64,000 bases of DNA from Pelobates cultripes (Eukaryota > Chordata > Amphibia > Anura > Pelobatidae), in NCBI GenBank assembly GCA_933207985.1, contig OW240916.1:312094767-312158766 (forward strand), in the 5' to 3' direction. The translations under genes and the position numbers were made by a program. Below the pieces are notes generated by a model. The model ran no database searches. It was not told the DNA's origin and saw only the letters and a list, made by a program, of their open reading frames with translations. Positions 1 to 11,049 of the stretch are shown piece after piece. Position 1 is the first letter of the stretch; the number at the start of each line of letters is the position of its first letter.

Positions 1-1030
1 TCTTTCTTCTATGGAAGCTACATTGAAAAATTATTTTGTCAGCCTGGGGTATATGAATTCCTTAAACTAAACTTGACCAAAACTGAAATTCTGGTCTTTT
101 CTCCCTCAAGTGTTGTTACTCCTGTGTCTGTCTCCCTCCAAGTCAATGCTGCTACCATCAGCTCCACCATGCAGGCTCGCTGCCTAGGTGTTCTCTTTGA
201 CTCCGACCTCTCCTTCAAGCCTCATGTTCAATCTATCGCCAAATCCTGTCATTTCCATCTCAAAAACATTGCGTGCATCCGCCCCTACTTAACGCCAGAT
301 GCGACTAAGGTGTTGGTCCATTCCACTGTTCTTTCTCACCTTGACTACTGTAATCCGCTTCTCAGTGGTCTTACGTGCTCCCAACTAGCGCCGTTACAGT
401 CCATAATGAATGCGGCGGCGAGGCTCATCTTCCTGTCCGCCCGCACCTCCCATGCTTCACCCTTCTGTCAGTCCTTACATTGGCTTCCTATAAAATATAG
501 AGCTCAATTTAATATTCTGGTTCTTGCTTTCAAATCTCTACATAATGCTGCTCCCACCTATCTATCCTCCCTTATACACAAGTATGTCCCGTCTAGGCCC
601 TTACGATCTGCTGAAGACTTACGTCTATCTTCTGTCCGTACTCCCACCTCTGATGCTTGCCTTTAAGATTTCTCGAGGGCTGCACCGTTCCTGTGGAACT
701 CACTTCCCTCCTCTGTTAGATGCTCACCCAGTCTCCACTCCTTCAAAAAATCGTTAAAAACCCACTTCTTCATAAAAGCGTATCAATTCAACTGTTAATA
801 GCTCCTGACTGATTCCTCTTCTGCAACTGTCACTAGTCTAATACTATCCTTACCGTTTTGTGTCATTTTACCCCATTCCCTCTAGCATGTAAGCTCATTG
901 GCCCTCAACTCCTCTGTTCCTGTGTGTCCAACTTGTCTGGTTACAACTACATGTCTGTTCGTCCACCCATTGTAAAGCGCTGCAGAATTTGACGGCGCTC
1001 TATAAATATCATAATAATAATAATAATAAT
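1..1030 (+). mobile_element. L2-type LINE, 3' end (5' side cut by window edge or truncated)
   Basis: This is the 3' part of a non-LTR retrotransposon on the plus strand. It contains the end of the reverse transcriptase ORF, then a 3' UTR of about 230 bp with TGTAAGCTCATT near 890 and TGTAAAGCGCTGCAGAAT near 972, and ends in (ATA)n at about 1008-1030. The same tail design recurs at least eight times in this window. L2-clade LINEs are known to end in short microsatellite tails. The 5' limit is not visible because the window begins inside or just before the element. Confidence in an L2-like LINE is high; the subfamily name is not determined. Confidence 0.88.
40..798 (+). pseudogene. L2-type reverse transcriptase C-terminal remnant, one in-frame stop
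   Basis: Reading in the frame of position 73, the sequence gives LKLNLTKTEILVF, then [36 protein letters not shown] and LHWLPIKYRAQF, all typical of the region after the catalytic core in L2-clade reverse transcriptases. A TAA at 664-666 interrupts it, but the same frame continues with DFSRAAPFLWNSLP and ends at a natural TAA (796-798). The second L2 copy near 15370 has LQDFSRAAPFLWNSLP, so the stop replaces a glutamine codon, consistent with one C-to-T change. The catalytic FADD/YADD motif would lie upstream, outside the window. Non-functional. Confidence 0.88.
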
Positions 1031-2019
1031 TCAAGGCAGCCCATGCATTGAATACTGTTTAAGTACTCTTATATGAGCAAGATATTCTAAATTCTGTTTG
1101 TACAGTTCAAACACACCTACTGATTCCCTTGTGCTGAGCTATTTGAGTCTTGTCACTGGTGTCCCTAGAGATCAAATGCAGGAGAGATCCTACATATCAG
1201 AACTATTCTGCCAAATTCAAGACTATTGGGAGGTGTGACCTAAGATTTTGTTCCAAAACCCTGAACTTGTACATGAAAGAAAAATAAAATGAAATTTATA
1301 TCTCTCTAAATCACTGACCTTTATGGTGTTTCCTTATGTTTAATAGTAAATAACTAGGGTTTTAATTAGCTTAGTTAAAGCATGTTGACAGACACAGAGT
1401 AAATACAAGTGAATGCTTAAACAGTAAATTAATAAAACCACCGTGGTCTGAACAACTAATTTTGTATAGGTGCCAAAAGCATTTGGATTTGTTTGGAGGT
1501 GAGATCTTGAGGGACTAATTAACTCCAGGTCCCAGACTGTCCTGAAGGAGTCCATGAGATCAGATGCAACCAATCACAGCTATTCATTTATGCACGAAAC
1601 ATTATTTTCTGCTCAGTCCCTTGGTACCTTATGCATGCAGAGATTTCTTAGAAATGATTATGCCAATCCAGTTTTAGAAAGGGGAACAGAGCAAAACAAG
1701 AATTATTCAAGTTTTGTTTTGTCTGATGAATTGGGTTCTTGCTAGTTTTCTTTAACATTCTATGCACATACATATCTTTTAATAGCCTTTAAATATATGT
1801 GTATGCACATATCAGTAGACAGATGTTTTAATATTGATCTTAATGATGTAGTAAACGTAATGACTAAGTATGACACTACTTTTTTTTCTTCAATTGCAAT
1901 TTCCTCGACACAGTGCTAAGGTCTTATTTGCGGTCAAACTTTAGATGCCGTACAACTCATATATCATTTGATCATTTGGTAATTGGAATTTGATTAGTCG
2001 GTTAAAAATTATAAAATGC
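1031..2019. other. AT-rich unique sequence, nothing recognised
   Basis: No reading frame with protein-family character, no clear terminal inverted repeats and no tandem array was seen here. The short open frames (for example 1554-1745) have random composition. Confidence 0.5.
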
Positions 2020-2075
2020 CAACATATTCTGCAGCGCTGTACAATGGGTGGATGAGACATACAAGAATATTAAAT
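2020..2075 (-). mobile_element. L2 tail fragment
   Basis: The stretch ATTCTGCAGCGCTGTACAAT near 2027 is the reverse complement of the end of the L2 3' UTR seen at 970-1000. Only the terminal part is left. It abuts another L2 tail in the opposite orientation at 2085-2215. Confidence 0.6.
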
Positions 2076-2084
2076 TTTAATATT

Positions 2085-2215
2085 GTTTGAGCAGGGTCCT
2101 CATCAACCTATTGTTCATCTCAAAATGTTTTGTGTTCCTAAATTTTCCCCCCTTATATTATTGCATTGCTCTGAGAATAATATGGCGCTATGTAAATGCC
2201 AATATTAATGAGACA
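2085..2215 (+). mobile_element. L2 3' tail fragment
   Basis: GAGCAGGGTCCTCATCAACC and CTATTGTTC, followed downstream by a degraded form of the CGCTATGTAAATGCC end, match the 3' UTR of the L2 at 15610-15760. No coding part remains. It faces the minus-strand tail at 2020-2075. Confidence 0.7.
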
Positions 2216-2595
2216 CGCTTCGAATTGTTCGATAATATCCTTATACCAAATCAGTGAGGAAAGAAATGTATCCAGAAGTGACATTCTATTAGGGATCTGA
2301 ATGAGTGAATTCTTATTGACAAAGATAAGGCAGTTGAGTTAACTGGTCGTGTAATGAAGTGTATAAATAGGCTGAAGTACAAAGCAATGGATTACATTCA
2401 ACTAAAGCTTTAATGATTGGTGATTGGCGGCATAGCATATTGAAAAATAAAATTAAGGGGGGGGGGGAAGAACTGTCGTATTTATCAAGACAAAGCAGGT
2501 GCTAATATGGGTAAAAGTTCTAAACTAGGAACAGTCATTGTGGAAGCTCAGAGAATAATAAGCATTTTGCCCCCATTTGCACCTATCTTGTCTTA
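2216..2595. other. AT-rich unique sequence with one G-run
   Basis: The only notable feature is a run of 11 G at 2457-2467. No gene or repeat family recognised. Confidence 0.45.
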
Positions 2596-2790
2596 AAGGA
2601 ATACTATAAGTACCAAAACAACTTTAGCTTATATAACTATACAACTATATATAATTTTGCTTAATAAGGCGGTTTTGGTGTATAGATAATACACCTGCTG
2701 TCTCGCTGCTCAATTCTCTGTCATTTAGGAGTTACAAATTTCTCTGTGTCACCTATGCTTCCATTTTGGCTACTTTCACCTTAAATCTGA
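2594..2790 (+). mobile_element. T2/Kolobok-like MITE, decayed
   Basis: It starts with TTAAAGGAATACTATAAG, the TTAA-anchored terminus shared with the element at 16525. ACCAAAACAACTTTAGCTT is followed by AAGGCGGTTTTGGTGT, which would pair with it to form the internal hairpin of the family; here the loop is enlarged by an AT-rich insertion. The right terminus is not clear. T2-type elements in Xenopus have TTAA target sites and TTAAAGG ends, which is the basis of the family call. Confidence 0.6.
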
Positions 2791-2839
2791 AATTCGCTTT
2801 GAATTCCCAGCATTATAGTAAATAACTCTGTTAGAGTTA

Positions 2840-3565
2840 CAGTTTCTATTCATCTCTGCTTTTCATCCTTCCAAGTTCAATAAAATGAGTCTCATTAAGA
2901 TGGGTAATAATACCGATTTGATACTAAATATACCTTTACTTGTTTTCTACTTTGACATTATTATTGGTAAAGCCAGTTATAACAAAGAGCTTCTGCAAAT
3001 TTTGCTGTAAAGTAAATCCATATTTTATCAGGGTTATACACATCCTCATGTCAGCATTTTGAATGTTCACAGATTTTCGGAAACTATACCTGTCACAGTA
3101 AAAATTACACAGTTTCACTTTAGCTGAAATCGAATAGTGCTAGCCAAATTGCTAAATTATAAGCTGCAGACCAACTGGTGGCTCTCGAGATTTATTTTTG
3201 TGTGGTCTGAATGATAGACTTGTCGGTTCCTTAATGTCAAATTCATTAGTTTTATAAGATTCCATATTCCCCGCTAGTTTGTCTAATTGATATGTGGTTG
3301 ACCCATTAAAAATGTAAGAGTTAAACAATACTGCTCTAAACGTAACATCAAGGCTTAGTAAGCTCGTGGTCGAGACCCTCTGAACCTGGTGGATGTCAGT
3401 AATGTGTTTTACAAGCATGTCCTCACCATACTTAATAACTTAATGAAATTATTAATGATAATAGTCACAACAAAAACAAAGTGCGCAATTCAAAATTGTA
3501 AATCCCTATATGTTCCAAACGCTTGTGTGGGATCCCCTTAATCCATGCCGAAATGATTCAACAAA
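2840..3565. other. AT-rich unique sequence, nothing recognised
   Basis: No convincing coding potential on either strand and no tandem or inverted structure seen. The minus-strand open frame at 3152-3418 shows no domain. Confidence 0.45.
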
Positions 3566-3654
3566 AGTAGGATGATTATGGGAGATCTGATCCCTCTTCT
3601 AGCTACAAGTCCTCTTCCAGAAGAGGGACCAGGATCTCCCATAATCACCCTACT
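3566..3654. repeat. 89-bp foldback (MITE-like hairpin)
   Basis: The left arm at 3566-3600 starts AGTAGGATGATTATGGGAG, and the right arm at 3619-3654 is its reverse complement with two substitutions and one indel. The loop is about 18 nt. The size and arms suggest a non-autonomous DNA transposon, but no target duplication is obvious and I cannot name the family. Confidence 0.7.
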
Positions 3655-3835
3655 GTGCTATACACTTGACCCAAGCGATAAAACTGGTTCTAGATTTGTG
3701 ATTGTGACTACATTTAATTTAGTTAAACTTTGCATATAGCTACCTCTGCACTATTGTTTTCCCTGTAGAAAAACCATTATAACCAGTACCGGAGAAGCAT
3801 AAAGTTGCATTGCTTCACATATTGTGTGTATTTCT

Positions 3836-3960
3836 ATTAATGATAATAGCATTTTACCAGCACCAACATATTCAGTAGCACTTTACTGTTAAATGGGGAT
3901 GCATAAAAGCAAAGTATAAACAGAGAAAATAATGTTGAAAGAGCTTACAATCTAGGCGGA
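3836..3960 (-). mobile_element. L2 3' tail fragment
   Basis: Read on the minus strand it begins CTAGATTGTAAGCTC and ends with AAAGTGCTACTGAATATG and ATTATCATTA, the L2 tail layout. No ORF portion is present. Confidence 0.7.
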
Positions 3961-5159
3961 AGAGGGGTGATGAAATACATCACAGACAACAATGTTTTAG
4001 TAATTCGAATTGAGTCCAGAAGGATTTATGAAGTCAACATAAAGGTGGGAAAATAGTTGACTTATGAGAGGAGCATCGCCTACACAACATTTATAAAAAC
4101 ATTTTTCTTTGATATTTAAAAGGTAATTGTTTAAAATATATCAAGCTTATTGAATCATGTTTACCGTATACCTGAGAACACATTCCTACATCCCGATGAG
4201 CTTGTTCTTGGCTGGGCAATAAGAAGGTTATACAACTATACATAATTTAATAGCTTTGTCAGTGACCTTTCCAGAGATTCATTATGCTGTCTGAAGGGGT
4301 TAAGTGCTTCTCGTTACTTTTTTATTTTGTTTTTTTGTTTTGTTTTTTTATACCTGAATTACACATTCATTATACAACAAACATTGATTCTGACCATCAC
4401 AGGGAGCACTTTGTATCTGGGTATTTCCAATTGGGAAAAAAAACTAAAAAAACCCTTCCATACCATTCTAGATTTCCTCGGAGACTAGTTTTATGAAGCT
4501 ATAAAGACTGTCAACCAGAGACGAGAACTCTCCGCCACCTGAGCTGCAGACTCAACTATCAAATAACATTTAATTGCGAGATGACAGTATGTGACTCGAC
4601 TAGAATTCTGATCTCAAAATATTATCCATAACAATGTCTGCACAAAGTATATTGTTATCGCAAGGGCAGGGTGCCAATTGCATGGGGGAAAGAGCATTTT
4701 AAAACCCTTATTACCAATAGCATTTTACTTTCTCTTATAGTAACGATATATAAAATAATCAGAATTCGACCAGGTATCAGCCCTTTCCATAGTTTATAAG
4801 CCATTATGCTCATAACAAAATAATTGTAACCTCTTTCATACTGGATGTACAACTACTGTTACTTCACGTCCTTTCTTGCAACATAAAATGCATTTTATGT
4901 CGTAGTGGGAGGATGATTTGTGCTGAGTAGTGTGTGGATGGCATAGTGAAGCATATTGCCTGTAATGACAGCCACAAGCTAACATCAATGGCCCTGTAAA
5001 GAGCTGTCTTCCACATGTCTGTGTGTTGATCTCTTTCAGAGTTGGAAGTTAATAATTTTCTTTCACATTTAAATAAAGTTCTTTGCCAGCTGGAGTTCTA
5101 TCATTTACCCAACCTATCAGGGTTGTATTTGTGAGAAGTGTTTGTGAATTTGAAGGTAA
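3961..5159. other. AT-rich unique sequence
   Basis: Contains a T-rich patch at about 4318-4350. No gene, RNA or transposon recognised. Confidence 0.4.
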
Positions 5160-5625
5160 GCATGTTTTTGTATGAACTATGTGTGTGTGAATGTAGTCGT
5201 GTATTTGTATGTACTATTACCATTTGAATGCGATGGTGTGTTTGTATGTAGTGTTGGTGTCCAAATGCAATTGTATATTGTGTTGGTGTTTGAATACGGG
5301 GATGTGTGAACATATACACATACACTGTCACACACACATACTGACACACATACACACTTCAACACACACAGATACACATATACACTGACATAAATACACA
5401 TAGACACAAAGAGAAACACAGATGCATACACATACTGACACAGATACACTGTAACACACACATATACTGTCATAAATACACACACTAATACATACACATA
5501 CTAACACACATACATGCTGACACACACAGATACACATACAAACTAAAACAGATACAAATACACAATGACCCATACAAATATACATACACACTGGCACACA
5601 CAGATACACACAACATGGTAGTTCC
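5160..5625. repeat. GT-rich tract switching to CA-rich minisatellite
   Basis: From 5160 to about 5305 the plus strand is rich in TGTGTG, TGTATG and GTGTTGGTGT blocks. From 5311 to 5625 it is rich in ACACATACAC and CTGACACA blocks, built from irregular units of 10-14 bp. The strand bias reverses at about 5308. Three overlapping minus-strand open frames (residues C, V, Y, S) are by-products of this composition and are not genes. Confidence 0.85.
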
Positions 5626-5639
5626 ACCACTGGATGCAT

Positions 5640-6180
5640 GCAAAACACAGTAGCTTACTACAGTAATAGTTAACTCACATGCACCTATATGTGTTTCCTA
5701 AACATATCTCCAAACAATTAGAGTATGGAATCAGGATGGAGTAGGAGGGGCTCTGAGGGGACATCGCCAATGACACAACCCATATCACTAGCAATGCCCA
5801 TAATGAGCAGCTTGCTTGTAAAAGAGGTCTGCCCTCTGACAATGCAAGCAGGGCTGCTGAAGTGCTCCCTGCATGGTTCCAGTGCCTACTTCACAGTGCG
5901 AGTGCATCTATCAATGTGCTTGCACTGTGCGGCTTGTGGATAGTTCCCTGGGGTCCCTAGATGCAAGACACCAGAGAACTGAATCGGGATGGTGAGACAG
6001 GACCCTAAAAATGGGAGTATCCTGCTGAATGCGGGACTCTTGGAAGCCCTGCCCTGGTTAATAAGACCCCTTAGGGTGTACATGAGGGCACCAAGAATAA
6101 TATGAAACAATGCCACTGGTTGGACCAGGACGTGCTACGGTGGTAAGTGTGTTTTATATGGGGCTACACTCCTCACCTAA
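5640..6180. other. Moderately GC-rich block, possible old repeat
   Basis: Composition is less AT-rich than the surroundings, with stretches such as GGAGTAGGAGGGGCTCTGAG near 5739. Open frames exist on both strands (5725-5943 plus, 5886-6116 minus) but neither shows a known motif. It may be an old repeat that I do not recognise. Confidence 0.3.
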
Positions 6181-9026
6181 ATAAATAATTGTGCAGCATT
6201 CACTGGATAGAGAGAATGAGGGAAGTCACTTTCAGAGTTCCTTTCTAACTTGTAACATTTATTCTCTATATATGTATATATACTTAAAGTACAAAACCTG
6301 TGCTTTTTGATCTGTCCACCTCGCTTCATTATCGGTTAAGAGAGTGCAACCATTCTCCTTGATTATCATTGCGTTACACACGGTATAACGTTCAGCCTTC
6401 AATGAGCGCTAATTGTCGACAATTATCAAGAACCACATTATTGTAATACTACATCAGGTTTTTATTAGAAAGGGAATTGCAGTATGATTGTTCTGCATTG
6501 TGTGCAGTGTTTGTGTTGTGTTATTACACATGTTTTTATCACTGTCTTTATTGTATATTACAGAGACTAGAAGGCAGACAGTCATTGCCTTAGCAACGAG
6601 TAACTGGGACCTCTGCCAAATTACCCCTAGTTGTGTTGAAAAAACAGCAGTAAAACAAGTGTTGTTTTAAACTTGTTAAAGGATTCGATTTTTACCTAAA
6701 TATAAAATGCATTATCCTGATTTTAATTTGTTTTTATAATCAGGGAAAAAATATGATATCTGTGGATGCTCGGGCCAAAATGTGTCCCGCAGGACTTTAT
6801 GAACAAGGCTGTTCTCATCATAACATTCGTACATCTATTTGGAACCCATTCTCTTTGTCGGAGGGATTCAAAGCCTTGGATACCTAATAAGATAATAATA
6901 GTAAATAATAATAATAATGATAACAAAATAACAATGAATGGAACAACATAAACAAAAATTAATCTTTCAAAAAATATGTAATAATAGGCATCCCTAGAAC
7001 AGTGATGGCAAGTTTTTGAGCGTAAATGACAGACGTCCAACAGAAATTAAATGATTCCCACAAATGCTCCCTTGCCAATATCAATAGTGGGCACCGAGTG
7101 ACACAGATGGCAATCATTCTATAATTTGCCATACCTCCCCTAGAGAAAAATAATAGCAATGATGTTATACCTATCTAGGAATTGTTTTGCTTATTAAGCT
7201 ACCCGAGTATTACTAATACATAGATATTTTGCAGATTGATAGTTCACTAAAGCTCACTGTTTAACTAATAGACCCCTTCGATGCATGTTTTTTTTATTTG
7301 ACTTCCTCACTTCCTCTTCTCCCACTCCTGAAGACTTTATGTCTTGTTTGTGTCTAAAAAATAATAAACTAAAACTTTGCTGCGTGCCAATTACGAGCAT
7401 CAACAAACAAAGTGATAACAGTAAATATTATCTTATTTTATCGTTTTACAAAGTGATTTAGACTCGAGTTTGTGTGATTTACGATCGATTGTTTTCTATT
7501 TGCTTTCTAATATTTACGTCTTCCTGTTGTATTTCGAATAATGCCGACTTACCTTGTGTGTTACAAATTAATAATTTTTTAATTTGCATTCTACTGATTG
7601 GGAAAAAGTGATCCTGTCTGTTTCATTTCGGAATCATCTGTGTGCCTCACGCCTAATATCTCCAGCAATGATGTCAGCTTTAACTATGATTTTCTTTTCT
7701 TCCTGAATGTGACATTTGTCACCCCGTGTACTACCATGACTCTTGTTAGACGTCACATGCCTAGACCCTGTTCAAGCTGAGACCCAGAGGGCTAATTGGA
7801 AACAAGAGAACTGTCAAAATCGCTATGAACGCTATCATAGATTTAGATTTTAACTAATTATTGATACCCTGAAGCAAGATGGAACATAATGTGGATAAAA
7901 AAAGGATGTCTTATAGGGATGGCCAGCTAATTCAAAATTATAGCTGAGATAATTAAACATAGATCTTTCATATGCCATTTATCTTTTCAAAGGACATTTC
8001 CAACCTTAAACTACATATTGGGATGCATTTATCAGTCATTTATTATATGAATACCTGTCAGTAGTAGGTCACCTTCCTTCTACGCCTGCTGTCTTGATAC
8101 AACTTTATTATTAAACAAAGAAAAAATACTTTTAATTTTATTTTTGGGGGAGGAGTGAGGACCCACAATCCTGGTTTGGTTTAGACATATAATGAATGAT
8201 AATCTTATTAAAAGTTGACACTCCTAGGGGTCATTAACAAAAAAAGAAAATTAATATAATGCTATGGTGGTCAGAATGCTCTTAATAGTCTAAGTATGCT
8301 AAAATAAAATAACTTCAGATAAATGTAAACTTTCAAAACACTATACTTTTATCATATGATTGCTTAAAAAAAAGACTAAATTCGCCTGACGAATAAGACA
8401 TGTAACAAATTGTTAGAGTCTTAGTAGATCTTGGTTTTCATTGGTTTTCATTGGCCCCTGGCCTTTGAAATTATTTCTTACATCTTACCGAATTAATATA
8501 CTCCTACCCAATGGCTAAACTCCTACCTTATCCTGTAATTACTTATATATTTCAACACCTAAAATCCTTTAGGTGTATCTTGAAGTTCCTAGTTTAATTT
8601 CTTTGGCAAGATATTCAGCCTTCAAATTCACGTCTATAGAACAGACTAACACTTGCTCCTGTTAAGTCTGTAGACTGTTACGGCAAAGTTGAAAAAGGTT
8701 AGCATCTTTTATTCTTCCTCTCATCTAAACTCCGCGTTCAGCAACCCTACTGGGCCACCCACGGTGGAGGGAGTCTGCAAGGAGAAAGTACAAGACTCCT
8801 CAGCGGCTAGAGTTCAATAAGAAAGACTATTGCTTCTCTGTTCACTCATTTTGTATAGAGTAGAAATAATTTAAACTATACACAGATATAGAAACTCTGA
8901 TTTTAATTCACTCTGTTTTAAAGTACTCTGTGGACATCCAGGTTTTTTAGATATCCCTGTTTGCTAAGAGGTGATTTAGTCTAATTAACAAAGCTGATTA
9001 TTATCCAATTTATGAGATATACTCAT
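6181..9026. other. AT-rich unique sequence with small simple repeats
   Basis: Holds an interrupted (AAT)n tract at about 6891-6930 and a 10-bp direct repeat (TTGGTTTTCA) at 8431-8454. No coding gene or structured RNA was recognised. Confidence 0.4.
6584..6597. promoter_or_regulatory. RFX/X-box-like site (weak)
   Basis: ATTGCCTTAGCAAC differs at one position from the general RFX consensus GTNRCCNNRGYAAC. There is no promoter or gene context, so this is only a motif match. Chance matches of this quality are expected in 64 kb. Confidence 0.15.
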
Positions 9027-9190
9027 ATAGATTGTAAGCTCCTTCGAGCAGGATCCTCGTCAAGCTATGATCCCTGGCAAACTTTGTACTAACTTGTGAC
9101 ATTTGTTTTTCAATTCCCCCCCTTTATAATATTGTAAAGCGCTGTGGAATAGCTGAACACTATATAAATGTCTATATTATTAATAATACT
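9027..9190 (+). mobile_element. L2 3' tail fragment
   Basis: It begins TAGATTGTAAGCTCC, continues GAGCAGGATCCTCGTCAAGC, and ends with TATTGTAAAGCGCTGTGGAA and an ATTATTAATAATA tail. This is the L2 3' UTR without coding sequence. Its start matches the start of the other solo tails in the window. Confidence 0.78.
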
Positions 9191-9949
9191 TCGAACATAC
9201 ATTTTTATTTTATAGATTAATAAATATCCATTAGATATTCTTTTGCCATCTAAATATGAGGGTAAAATTATCCTATTATTTTTTTTTTTCGCCAACAATC
9301 AATTTGACTATCAGCACACAATAATTCACATTTTAGAAAACCCCTAGCAAGAATCAAAAATTGGGAAAAAGCAAAAAAATACATTTAAAATTTTTTTAAA
9401 AACTTTTTCTGCATTTTCTGGCACGACAGAAAAATGTCTTTCAATTGGGAGCCAATGGCATATAGCAAGTTACCTCTCAACTGTTTAATTTCATGTGACA
9501 TGTATTTGTCACTTTGTCATTTGTACTTATATTAAGCTTAATTATCAAATAAGATTTGTTGCAGCTCTGTTGTTTTTTTTTTTTGCAGATTTTGACAGAA
9601 AACTGTTCATTCCTCTACATTGCAATGAATAGAAAATAACAATATTTGATGACACAATAGTCATAGCTTGAAAGGCATCTCTGGTTTAGAAAGTAGAGTG
9701 GGAACACAGCTGGGATTTAATGAAAGAAAATCATTTCAACCCCATTAGTGTCACTGGGGTCAGGCTACATTGGGAGACATTTACAAGGTAGAAAGCTTCT
9801 ACTGTGGCTTTGCATCATTTACAGAAGGAACATTAGCCAGATAGTATTATTCAAGGGATGTGTAGCAACAATTGTATAGGTATTGAAGATAGAGAAAGGA
9901 ACTCCAGGATGCAAAAATGTATGGCAGGGGTCATAGTGCCATCCTTATC
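9191..9949. other. AT-rich unique sequence
   Basis: Only short A- and T-runs are visible, such as those at 9283-9292 and 9572-9583. No gene or repeat family recognised. Confidence 0.4.
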
Positions 9950-9983
9950 TTAAAGGAATACACTGCATTTATGTTCCCTTTAA
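9950..9983. mobile_element. Possible minimal T2 remnant
   Basis: TTAAAGGAATACACTG is followed directly by an inverted terminus, TTATGTTCCCTTTAA, in only 34 bp. Both ends carry TTAA. It resembles two T2-type ends without an interior, but at this length coincidence is possible. Confidence 0.35.
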
Positions 9984-11049
9984 ACAGAACAAGGACTTAG
10001 CCGTGAAGGGTCTAAAGTAGCTGATTTCAATCCTGGGATTATTTTGCAGTCCAAAAGCTGGAAGGCAACTCTTAAACCCCCTTTCCGCAAAGGATAAAAA
10101 TAAATACAAATAATCAATCAGTGAGTTGGCTTAAAATTCCAATGTGTCCAAACACATTTTTGCTATCTGCGAGAAATTATATTATACAGAAGAATTGCTC
10201 TTTAAAGGGTGTAATCATATTATCAGTCAATTTATCAAGAACATGAACAGAATGTATTGGTGTCATGATACATACAGAAATGGGATTTGGTTTTTAAGAT
10301 ACCCATAGGCATTTGTCAGGGGTTATAAGTTATAAGTGAATAAGAAAAAATTTGCAAAATTTAGGCAAATATTATTATTCAGAAAACCATTTTCAACCCA
10401 GCTATTGCCATCATTCAACTATATTTACCTACTTTCTGTAGTATTGTTTTGCAATTGAGTGCTTAGTAAATACATCCTTAAACACGTTAAAAAAAAAATT
10501 TCTCCTACACCTCGAAAATCATTCAGTATTGTAAAACTATTGAAAGGATTTGCAGAATCCATTCTTAGTAATTACAATAATACCCAGTGGAATCATGCTA
10601 AGGCTGCTAAAAACAATATTTGCTCTTTACTATTCCTCAAATCTTTGAAGACCTCTGGTTAAAAACCAAAAGTAATTTCAGTCTGCTCCCCTTCCCCCCT
10701 CCCCCCGATCAGCAGTTACAGGAATATTTATTAACTGTGCGACTGAATATCTCATACTGGAAGTAAAGCAGTGAAATGATCCCCTTCCACTTAAAATATA
10801 ATTGTCTCCTTTACAACCAGTCTGTCAAAAGGAATTATTTGAAAACATAAATTCAATGACTAAGATTAAATGAAAATAAAACTTCAGGTAGAGATTTCAA
10901 GGCTGAGTTTCTCAATAGCAATGGCTTATAGGAGTTCTTTTGCAAACAATCTAAGATTTTCATTTTTACTTTTTTACTGTGGGCCTTAGATATGAGATGA
11001 CTAGAACAGGGAATTAAAGGAAAGGCTTTTAGATGTTGAGAATAGATGA
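9984..11049. other. AT-rich unique sequence
   Basis: A short C-rich patch lies at 10688-10706. Nothing else recognised. The plus-strand frame at 10459-10662 has no domain character. Confidence 0.4.

Noticed and set aside
5177..5648. Minus-strand cysteine/valine-rich open frames of about 106 residues
   Set aside because: Direct result of the CA-rich simple repeat; overlapping frames are open at once.
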